This document shows positions 11,776-21,350 of a stretch of 33,211 bases of DNA, piece after piece (the stretch's first letter is position 1; the number at the start of each line of letters is the position of its first letter). Origin of the DNA: a virus; IMG/VR virus record IMGVR_UViG_3300035698_011739, positions 1-33,211 of that record, one strand, 5' to 3'. A program made the translations under genes and the position numbers. Under the pieces are notes generated by a model, which made no database searches, was not told where the DNA came from, and was given only the letters and a program-made list of their open reading frames with translations.

Positions 11776-12086
11776 ATAAAAAATATAAATCTACAATTAG
11801 TTATAATGTAGAATATATTATTCATTCTATATGTAAAGAAAGGGGGTGGACATTACAAACTTTTTATGACTTACCACTAGGCGAACAAGAAGAAATATTA
11901 GCATTTTTTCAAGTAGATATGGCGAAACAAAATTATGATAATTTAAAAGAGCATGAAGCAACAGAAAATGCTACTAAGTCAAAAAATAAAGATGACACAC
12001 AGGCTTTTATTGATAAACTTAAAAAGAGAAAAGAAGAAGAAAAAAAGAATAAAAAGAAGAAAAAAAGAAATAAAGAAGGTGATTAA
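11131..12086 (+). CDS. tail assembly chaperone, long frameshifted form (gpGT-like)
   Basis: A -1 shift at 11709-11715 would join the first 195 codons to the frame that continues from 11715 (AGA) to TAA 12084-12086, giving about 318 aa. The added part reads RIWLSGLPSETDLSTVV, then a small helical domain (SICKERGWTLQTFYDLPL and EEILAFFQVDMAKQN) like the T domains of other phages, and ends in a very Lys-rich tail. The second frame has no good start of its own: the first candidate is a TTG at 11733 with no ribosome binding site. In lambda this form links tube subunits and tape measure; the same role is inferred. Confidence 0.8.
11709..11715 (+). promoter_or_regulatory. -1 programmed frameshift site A_AAA_AAA
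   Basis: In the upstream frame the codons are ATA AAA AAA GAA, so positions 11709-11715 form the heptamer A AAA AAA. The -1 frame is open from 11688 to 12086, so the shift must happen between 11688 and the short form's stop at 11775; the heptamer is the only classical slippery site there. A short GC-richer stretch about 7-25 bases downstream may fold only weakly. Confidence 0.85.
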
Positions 12087-12089
12087 ATA

Positions 12090-15000
12090 TTGTCCAACAT
12101 GGATGTCACATTAAGAGTTAGAGATGAGTTTACTTCTCCAATGCAGAGGTTTAGACGAGTAACTGACCAAACAATGGAGAAGATCAAGACTAGGTTTACT
12201 GGAACTACTGCTGCAGTTGAAAGGATGCAACGTGTTTCTTGGAGATTAGGTCTTACTGGTGCTGCTATTGGTGCAGGATTCTTGCTTGCAACAAAGACAT
12301 CCATGGCGTTTAGACAAGAAATGGCTAATGTTGGGGCTGTTATTAATTCTACGACACATGAAATGTATGGATTGACGATGGCTGCTAGAGAGATAGCAAA
12401 AACAACACCTTTATTAGCTAAAGAAGCTGCTAAAACTTTATTTATCTTAGGACAGGCTGGATTTAGTGCTAAAGAAGCAGGAAAATTATTAAAAGATGTT
12501 GCTACATTGGCGTTGGCTACTAATAGAGATTTAAAATTAGCTGGTGCTATTATGGCTGAAACATCACATTTGTTTGGTGCTGCATTAGGTGATACTACAA
12601 TAGCAATGAATATATTTGCTCAAGCTGCAGCAGCCTCTCATTTGATGCTTGGAGATATTCAACAGGCAATGAAATATGTTGGTGGTTCTGCATCTGCTCT
12701 TGGTGTTGATATGAGAGATTTAGTTGCTGCATTTGGTCTTATGGCTGATAATGGTATTAGAGGAAGTAAGGCAGGTGCTGCTCTTAATATGTATTTCCAG
12801 CGTTTACTTAATCCTACTGCTGCTGCAACAAAAGTATTAAAAGCACATGGCATATCAATTTTAGAATTGACAGATGCAATTAAATCTGGAGATGGATTAA
12901 CTGAAGCATTAAAGATGCTTTCTGAAGCACAATTTGATGCTGGTGAAGTTGCTGTTATATTTGGTAATAGACAAGGTTCTAAATTAATAAAATTAATTAA
13001 CGGTGGTTCAAAAGCATTAACAAAATATAGAGAGAAATTTATACTTGCTGGTAAAGCAACTGAAATAGCTTCTAAAAAAATGGATACTCTTACTGGTGAT
13101 GTTATTAAGTTAAAAAATCAATTTGAAGAATTTCTTTTAAGAATAGGAGATGCTTTAACTCCTGCATCAAGAGCATTAGTACAAGCATTTGAATCTATTG
13201 GAAAAGCAATTAATACAATTCCTGCTCCTATATTGGCATTTATAACTGGTATAGGTGCTGTGTCTGCTGTTATATTAGTATCAGTAGCAGTAATGGGACA
13301 TTTTCTTTCATCATTAATGTTGTTCGCTAACATATATCCTCAAATTACATTAACAATTCACGATTATATATCAGCAATATTTGGCGCTAATACACAAACT
13401 GCTACTAATGTTGCGCTTACAAATAAACAAACAAATGAATTATTAGCATCAACAATATCAACAAAATCTAAAACTACTGCAGTTATGGATTCTACTATTG
13501 CCCTTTCAAATTATAATAAAGTATTAATGACTAACATTGCATTAGAGAATCAAAGATATTCACCTGCAAGACTTATTGGAAGGTCAAAATTATACGATCA
13601 ACAAGTTAAATCAACAAATTTACAAAAACAATTAAATCTTGCAAAATCTTCACATTCAACAGGATTAAGTGCAAGAGAAGCAATGCTTGTTTCTCGTTAT
13701 AAAAATGATGTAACTTCATCTACAATATCAGGTAAAGATTGGGCTAGATTATTTCAGGAAAGAGCTCGTGCTACAACGCCATCACAAAAGAGACAAGTTA
13801 CTTCAGCATTTGCTAATTCTGTTGGTTTATCAACAGATGCAGTTATGACTGGGTTGCTTCTTATGCCAAAAGGTACAAGAACAGGATTATATAATGTTGC
13901 AAAAAATGCATTAAAATTACCACCAGAACAAGCAAGAGCATTATTAGAATTGCGTATAAATAAATTACAACTTAATAAAGGTGCTTATGAAGCATTAAAA
14001 CATAGTGTTGCTACGAAACATTTTGGTGTATCTGGTTCTGATTTAAGTAAATTTATGTCTGGTATGGGTGTATCTGAAAAAACAAAATTAAATGATATGG
14101 CGAAACAAATGCACTCTCAACTTACACAAGTATTTCCAACACATAAAGGAAAAATTAACTTAAAAGATTATGGGCATTTACCTGAAATTAATAAAAATTA
14201 TGATCAATTTACAAATAATATAGCAAATACATATTATGATGATATATATAATATGCAAAAAGGCATTAATAATACTGTTGCTGATCAAATGTTAGGTAAA
14301 AGTAAAAATCCACCATCATTTGATCCAAGTGATGTTTTTTCAAAAGATAAATTTGTTAAAAAATATGGTATGGAAACATATCAAGCAATGATAATTGAGG
14401 ATTTTGAAAAAAAATCAGGTAAACCTATGAGTGCTGCTGGACGTGCAAAATTAGAAAAAGCATTAAATAATAATTTTCGTAAAACAATAGATAAAGTTAG
14501 ATTAGCAAAAGGTAGAAAAGTATCTGGTGTAGCAGATTTGGCTATTGCAGGTAGTATGATGTTTGGACAAGGTGTTGCCGGCATTGGAAGAAAAACAATT
14601 GGTGGACTTGCTGGATTAGCATACAATATGGGAATACTTGGTGATAATACCATTGCAGTTACTTCTGCATTGGCAGCCAACACAACCACTGTTGCTGCTT
14701 GGAGTGCTCAAGTAGGTATTGGTGGAGTTGCTGCCGTAGTTGGTCTTGGAGTAGCAATAGCAGCAATAATAGCCATTATAGGTATAACAATTTATAAATG
14801 GTATAAATTTAATCAAGCAGTTAAGCAATCAAAAATAGAAATGTCTAAATATAATAATGTATTTGATACATATATTGAATTATCAAAAGTGCAATCAGCA
14901 GAAGATCAAAAGTCATCTGGGTTTAATGCAATGGATACCATAGGGTTAGGTAAAAAGCGTGGGCATTTTATAAGAGCAGCAATGACTGAAAATCAAAAAG

Positions 15001-16778
15001 AATTAGATAAAATATTAGATGAAGATGAAATATTGTCTAGGGCATTTACTAAATTAACAACTAAACAAAAAGAATTATTGGATGAATATTTAACACCAAA
15101 AAGTATTTCTAGTGGAACTCCAATATCACGATTAACTAAATTATTCAATAAAGATTTGGATGAATTTAATAAACTTGGGGCTTCATTAACAAAACATCAA
15201 ACTGGATTGTTGAAAAAATCTGCTGTAATGCAATCTATAATTGGTGAATACGAACAGATTAGAACAATCCTAGCAGGTGGTCCATCTGGTCCAAATGGAA
15301 ATAGAGGGCAAAGATGGGATTACCTTAAAGAAAATGAGGCGGAACTTAAAGCACATTCGGATAATATAAAAAAAATAACATCAAAAAATAAAGAAGTTAT
15401 TGGAATAAATTTATATAACAGGTCTAAAGGTGTTACTGGTTTATTTGGACCAGGTGGTCGTGAATACTTATCAAAATATTCTCCTGAATATTGGGATAAA
15501 AAATTTAATAGATATATTATGCGATTAGGCGATGAAGTTATAACAGCATCTGATGCTAAACATTTGGATGAACTTGCTGAAGCATACGATAAGATATCAA
15601 AAGGAAGACTTTTATCAAGAGACTTATCGTTATCTGTTGTAGATGATATAAAATATAAATTAAAACTTAGTAAAGAAAATCTTGATGTTACACAAAGAGA
15701 AGCAAGACTTTTAGGTAAAGAGAATCAATATTTATTAAAAGGTAATCAATTAACACTTCAAAATTTAAGAAATGTATTTGGTGGATTAGATGGTATAGAA
15801 AATGTAATAGAATATAGACAATCAGAATTAGAATTAATGGAAAAAATTGCTGATTTAAAAGTTAAAATGGGCGAAGAAGAAATGTCAAAATATGACAGAG
15901 TAGCCAAATTAACAAAAGAACCATTAGACAACCAAATAAGAGCATATCAGGATATAATTAGTCTTACATCCAAAAGGTTTGAAGGTGAAAAACTTGTATC
16001 GCAACAATTAGTTGACTTCCAACTTAAAGGACTTGAGTCAATTATATCTAAACAAAAAGAACTTGCTGATTTAAGAAAGTCTGATGCAGAGAAATATATT
16101 GATTATTTAAAATCTTCTGGAATGTTAAAGGAAGGCGGAATAAAAGAATTAAATGTTCTTAAAGTGTTACAACAACAATATGCAACTTCTTTTGGTGATA
16201 AACTTTCGTATCAAATCAAAATAGAAGATGTAATGAAAAATATGCTCAAAAATATGGGATATGATTCAAGTAAGTTTGTACCATATGAAACATCAGATAG
16301 ATTTGGTTTTGATAAATCAAATACAATATCTCCATCTAAATTTATGGAAATAGCATCAAAATATTATGGAAAATCAATAAATGATTTATTTACAAGGCAA
16401 TTACAATTTACTGGTGCAAGTTTTAAAAAGACTGCATTAGGGATTCCTGTACCAGAATTAGCTGGTGGGTTTAGAGCAGGAGGACAATCTACTGCAGCAG
16501 ACCTTATAAAGGCAGGCGTTGGATCATTAATGACTGGTGAACAACAATTTAAATTGCCAGAACAATTAAAGGAATTTAAAATTAGTGAAATACATGTTAA
16601 TAATGACCTTAATTTAATATTACCAGATTCTGCTGGTGCAGAGATAGCAAATAAATTAAGAGAAATATCAGCTAGTTATGGAGTTAGATTTAAACAAGAT
16701 AAAAATCAAGAAAATATGAGAGACAAAGCAGAAGAAGAAATGGACAATTCATTATATGATAGGTTTGGTGGTAAATAA
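12090..16778 (+). CDS. tail tape measure protein
   Basis: This is the longest gene, 1562 aa, just after the chaperones as expected. It starts at TTG 12090 with AAGGTGA 7-8 bases upstream; an ATG at 12099 is too far from that site. Residues about 60-320 match the phage minor tail / TP901-type tape measure core, with FRQEMANVGAVIN, TPLLAKEAAKTLFILG, and RGSKAGAALNMYFQRL. Hydrophobic segments near 377-411 and 876-903 may enter the host membrane during injection. The rest is largely helical, with a coiled coil near 1200-1330. It sets tail length and occupies the tube lumen. Assuming about 0.15 nm per residue, a rule of thumb, the tail would be over 200 nm. Confidence 0.93.
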   Translation: MSNMDVTLRVRDEFTSPMQRFRRVTDQTMEKIKTRFTGTTAAVERMQRVSWRLGLTGAAIGAGFLLATKTSMAFRQEMANVGAVINSTTHEMYGLTMAAREIAKTTPLLAKEAAKTLFILGQAGFSAKEAGKLLKDVATLALATNRDLKLAGAIMAETSHLFGAALGDTTIAMNIFAQAAAASHLMLGDIQQAMKYVGGSASALGVDMRDLVAAFGLMADNGIRGSKAGAALNMYFQRLLNPTAAATKVLKAHGISILELTDAIKSGDGLTEALKMLSEAQFDAGEVAVIFGNRQGSKLIKLINGGSKALTKYREKFILAGKATEIASKKMDTLTGDVIKLKNQFEEFLLRIGDALTPASRALVQAFESIGKAINTIPAPILAFITGIGAVSAVILVSVAVMGHFLSSLMLFANIYPQITLTIHDYISAIFGANTQTATNVALTNKQTNELLASTISTKSKTTAVMDSTIALSNYNKVLMTNIALENQRYSPARLIGRSKLYDQQVKSTNLQKQLNLAKSSHSTGLSAREAMLVSRYKNDVTSSTISGKDWARLFQERARATTPSQKRQVTSAFANSVGLSTDAVMTGLLLMPKGTRTGLYNVAKNALKLPPEQARALLELRINKLQLNKGAYEALKHSVATKHFGVSGSDLSKFMSGMGVSEKTKLNDMAKQMHSQLTQVFPTHKGKINLKDYGHLPEINKNYDQFTNNIANTYYDDIYNMQKGINNTVADQMLGKSKNPPSFDPSDVFSKDKFVKKYGMETYQAMIIEDFEKKSGKPMSAAGRAKLEKALNNNFRKTIDKVRLAKGRKVSGVADLAIAGSMMFGQGVAGIGRKTIGGLAGLAYNMGILGDNTIAVTSALAANTTTVAAWSAQVGIGGVAAVVGLGVAIAAIIAIIGITIYKWYKFNQAVKQSKIEMSKYNNVFDTYIELSKVQSAEDQKSSGFNAMDTIGLGKKRGHFIRAAMTENQKELDKILDEDEILSRAFTKLTTKQKELLDEYLTPKSISSGTPISRLTKLFNKDLDEFNKLGASLTKHQTGLLKKSAVMQSIIGEYEQIRTILAGGPSGPNGNRGQRWDYLKENEAELKAHSDNIKKITSKNKEVIGINLYNRSKGVTGLFGPGGREYLSKYSPEYWDKKFNRYIMRLGDEVITASDAKHLDELAEAYDKISKGRLLSRDLSLSVVDDIKYKLKLSKENLDVTQREARLLGKENQYLLKGNQLTLQNLRNVFGGLDGIENVIEYRQSELELMEKIADLKVKMGEEEMSKYDRVAKLTKEPLDNQIRAYQDIISLTSKRFEGEKLVSQQLVDFQLKGLESIISKQKELADLRKSDAEKYIDYLKSSGMLKEGGIKELNVLKVLQQQYATSFGDKLSYQIKIEDVMKNMLKNMGYDSSKFVPYETSDRFGFDKSNTISPSKFMEIASKYYGKSINDLFTRQLQFTGASFKKTALGIPVPELAGGFRAGGQSTAADLIKAGVGSLMTGEQQFKLPEQLKEFKISEIHVNNDLNLILPDSAGAEIANKLREISASYGVRFKQDKNQENMRDKAEEEMDNSLYDRFGGK

Positions 16779-16781
16779 AAA

Positions 16782-17168
16782 ATGGCTTACGAAACTTATA
16801 AACTAAATAATATAACAGAAATAAAAATAGTAGAATTCGATGCAGTTCCAGATGAATCTATAAGTAAATCTTCTGGTGTAATAACAGATACTACCATTTC
16901 AAAAAAGCCTGTATATTGGTATGGTGCAAATGTAAGTCAAATTACACTTAATGGAAAAGTTATTACAGAAGCAGATATAACATTAATAGAAGAAATAATT
17001 ATTGAAAATAGAGAACAAGTAACATATTCAATATTTAACGATGGTATAACAACATATAAAGTTATTATAGGTAATTTTAAAACAAGAGCTATAGTTGGAT
17101 TGCCAGATACAGAGGGATATTGGAGTTTTGATTTAACATTATATTTATTAGGAGAAGTGACTTTATGA
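16782..17168 (+). CDS. small minor tail protein, 128 aa
   Basis: The ATG lies three bases after the tape measure stop, with a weak GGTGG upstream. The product is beta-rich, with YWYGANVSQITLNGKV, then a helix (ADITLIEEIIIENREQ) and strands ending WSFDLTLYLLG. Size and place right behind the tape measure suit a distal tail or tail-tip accessory protein. No family motif recognised. The next gene overlaps it by ATGA, so the two are probably coupled. Confidence 0.6.
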   Translation: MAYETYKLNNITEIKIVEFDAVPDESISKSSGVITDTTISKKPVYWYGANVSQITLNGKVITEADITLIEEIIIENREQVTYSIFNDGITTYKVIIGNFKTRAIVGLPDTEGYWSFDLTLYLLGEVTL

Positions 17169-18205
17169 GTGCATTAATTAGAGTTTATAGAGAAAATCCA
17201 GCATCCGTTGCTTCGCCATGTGTAAGAGAACTGTGCATAGTTAATATTGGCTGGACAGATTCTACTCATGGTACAAACGGTAGTGATTCTGTCATTGATA
17301 CAACAATTACACAAACTATGGACAATGGATTTCTTGTCGCTGATGACTACGATTTAACAATTTCGTATAATTCAACATATGCATCTTGGGAAGCAAGAGT
17401 TGTCAGAGACAATTGGGATGCTGGAGAAGAAGCAGATGCTGATGATACTACACTTATCAATGCAAATGGCTTAGCAAATGAAGATACTATTATTGAAGGT
17501 ATTGATTTGCGATTATTAACTGGTCTTATAACAACTAGAGTTTATACAGCAACAATTTATGTAGGACATAATGCTGGTATTATTGAGGACGGAGACGAAG
17601 AGGCTACACCTCAACAATTCTGGGCTAGGAATGAAGGTTCATCTACAGGAGCAAATGTAGAAATTATGATTGTTTCAGATGCACATCCTGTTAATTGGTA
17701 TGGTAGTGATCCAACAAGTGTACATACGTTAGTGCATGAAGTAAGAGAATCAAGATATCCACCTGCAACATTATTAAATAATCCTGTTACTGCAGAATAT
17801 TTAATAAACGTAGCTGCTGTAACTGTTGGACCTCCAAAAACATATGATATAGAAATATATACTGATTTGGTCTTTACAGAGTCATTTACAGTTAATGGTG
17901 ATAATTTAAAAGAATATGAGATATTAAAAGAAAGTGGTGGAGAGTCTGGTATATTTCTTAAATTTACAGATGAATTAGATGCTACAGATGTTGGTACACA
18001 AGCATTAATTAAAGTTAGTGATGGCAAAGATATGGTTGAAATATCAGATGATGGTATTACATATGCTGCCACTAATATTGATGTTGGAACAATGATTGTA
18101 AATCAAATTACAACTTGGTATGAAAAAGTTACTGTACCTTTAGCAGAAACTCCAGATAAAAATGCAAGAAAAAGTCTCGTACTTGTTCTTTGTGACACGA
18201 TATAA
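17165..18205 (+). CDS. tail-tip structural protein, 346 aa
   Basis: The start overlaps the previous stop (ATGA), with AGGAGAAG about 8 bases upstream. The product is acidic, Asp/Thr-rich and almost all beta, with a pattern of repeated sandwich-like blocks: residues about 10-180 and a second block after VAAVTVGPPKTYDIEIYTD (about 218-320). There is no signal peptide or membrane segment. It is likely a distal tail component. I cannot assign it to a named family. Confidence 0.6.
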   Translation: MSALIRVYRENPASVASPCVRELCIVNIGWTDSTHGTNGSDSVIDTTITQTMDNGFLVADDYDLTISYNSTYASWEARVVRDNWDAGEEADADDTTLINANGLANEDTIIEGIDLRLLTGLITTRVYTATIYVGHNAGIIEDGDEEATPQQFWARNEGSSTGANVEIMIVSDAHPVNWYGSDPTSVHTLVHEVRESRYPPATLLNNPVTAEYLINVAAVTVGPPKTYDIEIYTDLVFTESFTVNGDNLKEYEILKESGGESGIFLKFTDELDATDVGTQALIKVSDGKDMVEISDDGITYAATNIDVGTMIVNQITTWYEKVTVPLAETPDKNARKSLVLVLCDTI

Positions 18206-18206
18206 A

Positions 18207-18470
18207 ATGACAGATTATACAAAAAAACAATATGAAGAAATGATAAATTCAGCAGCAGAGATTATATTACATGCTAATAACGGTAGATGCCCTGTAAAGT
18301 GTACAAAATATATGGATAAAGTAATTGACCCATGTGTTGCTGGTGATATATGTTTATCTAGTTGTCCAGATAGTATATTACAATGCTGGATAAATTACAT
18401 TTATTGTGAAGAATATCATTATAGAGATTTTAATGATAATGAAGAAGAGAATGGAGATGAAATAAAATGA
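18207..18470 (+). CDS. small cysteine-rich protein, 87 aa
   Basis: I choose the ATG at 18207, one base after the previous TAA; the frame is open from 18162 but only across the preceding gene. A helix (1-25) leads to a Cys-rich centre: CPVKC, then CVAGDICLSSC, then a later pair in QCWINYIYC, eight Cys in about 40 residues. This looks like a metal site or, less likely inside the cell, a disulfide knot. The tail is acidic. It overlaps the next gene by ATGA. Its place in the tail-tip operon suggests a small structural or assembly role, otherwise unknown. Confidence 0.6.
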   Translation: MTDYTKKQYEEMINSAAEIILHANNGRCPVKCTKYMDKVIDPCVAGDICLSSCPDSILQCWINYIYCEEYHYRDFNDNEEENGDEIK

Positions 18471-18889
18471 CAGGTGGAAAAATTAATATTGCTCCTACAT
18501 TTACTAAAATAGTACCATCAAATGATATTTTATTTGCCTATTACATTACTTCAAGTCCACTTGCTGGAAGAGATAGTGTTACCAATAAACATCTTATATT
18601 AGATGATATTACAAGTGTTGGATATTGTACGTTAGTTAATGCTATTTGGTCAGAGGTTAGTACAACTATACCAAGCGGAAGCGAAGATTGCGCATTTCCA
18701 ATTGGGTCTAATCCAAATGATGATGTGTATATAAAATACGACGTATATGAAGATGGCGGAAGTAATTATTGTGATATAACAATAATTAATAATAAAGATG
18801 TACCAATTTATTATGGATATATGTTTAGAAAAGTATATCCAGCACCAATTAATACACCATCAACTGGTGGCGGAAATCCTTGGGAATAA
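18467..18889 (+). CDS. tail-tip protein, paralogue of the 20327 gene
   Basis: The ATG overlaps the previous stop. The 140-aa product is beta-rich. Its C-terminal half has NPNDDVYIKYDVYEDGGS followed by IINNKDVPIYYGY, nearly the same as NPNADVFIKYDAYEDSGS and IINNKDVPIYAQY in the 20327-20680 protein, and the similarity is visible in the DNA too. The two copies flank the 18917 gene. A Gly/Asn/Pro tail (PSTGGGNPWE) ends it. The fold is probably a small beta sandwich; the function is not known. Confidence 0.65.
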   Translation: MTGGKINIAPTFTKIVPSNDILFAYYITSSPLAGRDSVTNKHLILDDITSVGYCTLVNAIWSEVSTTIPSGSEDCAFPIGSNPNDDVYIKYDVYEDGGSNYCDITIINNKDVPIYYGYMFRKVYPAPINTPSTGGGNPWE

Positions 18890-18916
18890 CAAATATTAAA
18901 ATAAGAGGTAAATATT

Positions 18917-20326
18917 ATGACAAGTTCAGTTAAATGGGTAACATTAAATGATAGAGCAAATGCTATGCCAGTTTTTGAAACAACATTGCTTGAGGAATTT
19001 GAATCACAAAATTCTTTATATAATTCAGATCTTCAAGGTTATCCTTATCATATATGTGGACATCAGAAAAAAACAGCAATTGCAAGCAATGGCGATGTTT
19101 ATGCAGTAGGATTAAAAACAGTAGATAGTGTTGGTGCTGAAGATAATGCTACATTACAAATTTCCAAATTAGATAGTTCTGATTATGAACCGTTAGGAAC
19201 TGGTTTTGTAAATTTTGATACAATAAATACTGCTTCTGCACCTTATCAATTTACTAGTTTCGATATAGCAATTGTTAGAGATGTTATATTTATAATAGTT
19301 GAACATGATGATATAATGCAAAGAATACTTGGATATTATTGCGATTTAAATAATGGAGAAACTTCATTTACAGGAATAGATGGGCTTGAATTTGCAGATG
19401 CAATTTCTGGGCAAACTCCAGTTATATTATCTAATGATTGGAATCAATCAAGTAGAGCATTTTTGAATGGTGTCATTCCATTTGGATATTGCAATAATTC
19501 GCAAGAAACTAAATATAAAATAATTCATCAATCAACTGGTCTTAATGTTAATAAATTTATGTCACCAGTAACAGATATAGATTTAGTAGAGGGTAGTGTA
19601 GATGAATGTTACACAAATCATATTCTTGCAGGCGGTAGTGATACAAGTATGTGTTGCATGTTTGCTGATAAACATTCTCATATCTATGGTGTGGCTATGC
19701 CATCAGCAGCAATTGTTGCAGATGCATTACAATGGGCTATAAAACCTGTTTTATTTGGAAATTTAGACCCAACATTTTTAATAGCAGGAGAGAATGGACA
19801 AAATTCATTAGTATTAAATTCTGATTGGGAAAACGCAGATGATTATATTAATGTAGATTGCGCATATAATCCATTTGAACATAGATTTTATTATGTAATG
19901 GCTGTTCCAAATGATACAACAAATAAAATGGAAATTTATGTTATAGCAATAGATTTAGATAATATGAACGATAATGAAGGTGGGAATAATATTGAACCAA
20001 TAGTTGCATATGATATAACATATCCAAATGGAGACCCAGAAATTATTTGTTCTCCAACAATTGGATGCGATAACAATGGTAATATGATTGTTATTTATGA
20101 AAAACCAGCAGGTGACTATACTGATTTAATGTATATTACTCATACATTAAATAGTACATGGGGTTCTGAAACAATGTTTTATGATACTTTTGAAAACTAC
20201 GGTAATGCAACTGTATTAAGACCAAGAATATCAAGAAGAATTAATGATGCAATTCCTATTGTTACATTTGATCTGCTTAGTGGAGTTACTCTTGCAGATA
20301 TTATTGCTGGTGAAGTTGCTGTATAA
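18917..20326 (+). CDS. possible beta-propeller tail protein, 469 aa
   Basis: The ATG follows AGAGGTAA. The product is beta-rich with recurring blocks of about 60-80 residues ending in loops such as ASNGDVYAVGL, ADKHSHIYGVAM, and CDNNGNMIVIYEK, reminiscent of propeller blades (x-x-D/N-G-x-V/I-Y). A propeller would suit receptor binding or glycan recognition at the tail tip, as in sialidase-like folds, but I see no catalytic Asp-box set. It is flanked by two paralogous small genes. The call is structural inference only. Confidence 0.45.
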   Translation: MTSSVKWVTLNDRANAMPVFETTLLEEFESQNSLYNSDLQGYPYHICGHQKKTAIASNGDVYAVGLKTVDSVGAEDNATLQISKLDSSDYEPLGTGFVNFDTINTASAPYQFTSFDIAIVRDVIFIIVEHDDIMQRILGYYCDLNNGETSFTGIDGLEFADAISGQTPVILSNDWNQSSRAFLNGVIPFGYCNNSQETKYKIIHQSTGLNVNKFMSPVTDIDLVEGSVDECYTNHILAGGSDTSMCCMFADKHSHIYGVAMPSAAIVADALQWAIKPVLFGNLDPTFLIAGENGQNSLVLNSDWENADDYINVDCAYNPFEHRFYYVMAVPNDTTNKMEIYVIAIDLDNMNDNEGGNNIEPIVAYDITYPNGDPEIICSPTIGCDNNGNMIVIYEKPAGDYTDLMYITHTLNSTWGSETMFYDTFENYGNATVLRPRISRRINDAIPIVTFDLLSGVTLADIIAGEVAV

Positions 20327-20680
20327 ATGGCACTATTTACTAGATATAATAGTAATTGGGGATTATTATTTCGTTATACTACTGTAGATGTTATAAGCGG
20401 TAGAAATAGCGAAACATTTATGCATGAAATAACAGAAGTAATAGATAATCCTTTTTCTATTGTACCTTTGTTATATATTTATGCAGAAGATGAAGATTTT
20501 ACAACTACTCAATTAATGTGTAAAAATCCTAATGCAGATGTATTTATTAAATACGATGCATATGAAGATTCTGGAAGTTATTACGTTAAGGTTAGAATTA
20601 TAAACAATAAAGATGTACCTATATATGCTCAATATGTATTTTTTATTCCATTATATAGTGAAATTAATAACCCAATTTAG
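20327..20680 (+). CDS. tail-tip protein, paralogue of the 18467 gene
   Basis: The ATG directly follows the TAA of the previous gene, so coupling is likely. The 117-aa product shares its C-terminal half with the 18467-18889 protein (about 30 of 50 aligned residues by eye around NADVFIKYDAYEDSGSY and IINNKDVPIY). The N-terminal halves also start alike (FTRYNSNWGLLF against FTKIVPSNDILF) but diverge more. It lacks the Gly/Pro tail of the other copy. Probably a tail-tip subunit that duplicated and diverged. Confidence 0.65.
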   Translation: MALFTRYNSNWGLLFRYTTVDVISGRNSETFMHEITEVIDNPFSIVPLLYIYAEDEDFTTTQLMCKNPNADVFIKYDAYEDSGSYYVKVRIINNKDVPIYAQYVFFIPLYSEINNPI

Positions 20681-20690
20681 AGGTAATATA

Positions 20691-21350
20691 ATGTCAACAA
20701 CATCAGCATCAGCAATAATAAGACTTAAAGAAACAGAACAAATAATGATGGAAGTATATGATTCATTAGGTCAGCTTGAAACTGGAACTCCTGGTGCTGT
20801 ATATATTACTATTATAAAGATAGATGAATGTACTACACCTGAAACTATTATATCAAGAACAAATATAGGCGTTACAGAGATCGTAGATGATGATACACCA
20901 GCAAATGATCTTGGATTATGGTGTTATTGCTGGACTCCTACAGAAGAAGGAACATATCTTGTATTTATGGAATCTGGTGTGACATTTGATAGAAAAAATG
21001 TTACTGTTGCAGAACTTTCAGTAATAGTTAGTCTTTCACCAATAACAGATACAGAACAAAGACGTGAAAGAAATTATTATGCATTAACAGAAGTGAGCAC
21101 AGGATATAGATTTGTTCCAGTAGATCATTGTTCACATGTACATGTACAATTAAAAACTTATAATTCTCCTGATTTTGATGCTGTTGATTATGTAGAGGCG
21201 GATCATATGATTGCTGAATATTACATTGTATATTATTATGACAATGTAACACCACATGATTTACCAAATAAAATGATAAGAGAATCAATAGCACCAGTAG
21301 ATGGCACTTTTGAATTTAAATATCCAAATGGTATTGGAGCACGTTGGTAA
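20691..21350 (+). CDS. beta-rich tail protein, 219 aa
   Basis: The ATG at 20691 has AGAGGTAA 4-5 bases upstream; the frame is open from 20613 only inside the previous gene. Residues about 5-115 look like an Ig-type sandwich: MMEVYDSLGQLETGTPGAV, then LGLWCYCWTPTEEGTYLV. This pattern, with a strand-turn-strand ending in GTYLVxxE, is frequent in phage proteins that describe an applied property with limits. The second half (about 125-219) is another beta domain with HCSHVHVQL. No named family. It overlaps the next gene by 7 bases. Confidence 0.6.
   Translation: MSTTSASAIIRLKETEQIMMEVYDSLGQLETGTPGAVYITIIKIDECTTPETIISRTNIGVTEIVDDDTPANDLGLWCYCWTPTEEGTYLVFMESGVTFDRKNVTVAELSVIVSLSPITDTEQRRERNYYALTEVSTGYRFVPVDHCSHVHVQLKTYNSPDFDAVDYVEADHMIAEYYIVYYYDNVTPHDLPNKMIRESIAPVDGTFEFKYPNGIGARW

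Noticed and set aside
12083-14828. Several open frames on the - strand within the tape measure gene
   Set aside because: They lie wholly inside a confident + strand gene, have no ribosome binding sites and show compositions typical of antisense reading of Ala/Lys-rich coding DNA.
17611-18072. 153-codon open frame on the - strand
   Set aside because: It lies inside the 17165-18205 tail gene, has no binding site, and its length follows from the low stop frequency of the antisense of Asp/Thr-rich coding sequence.
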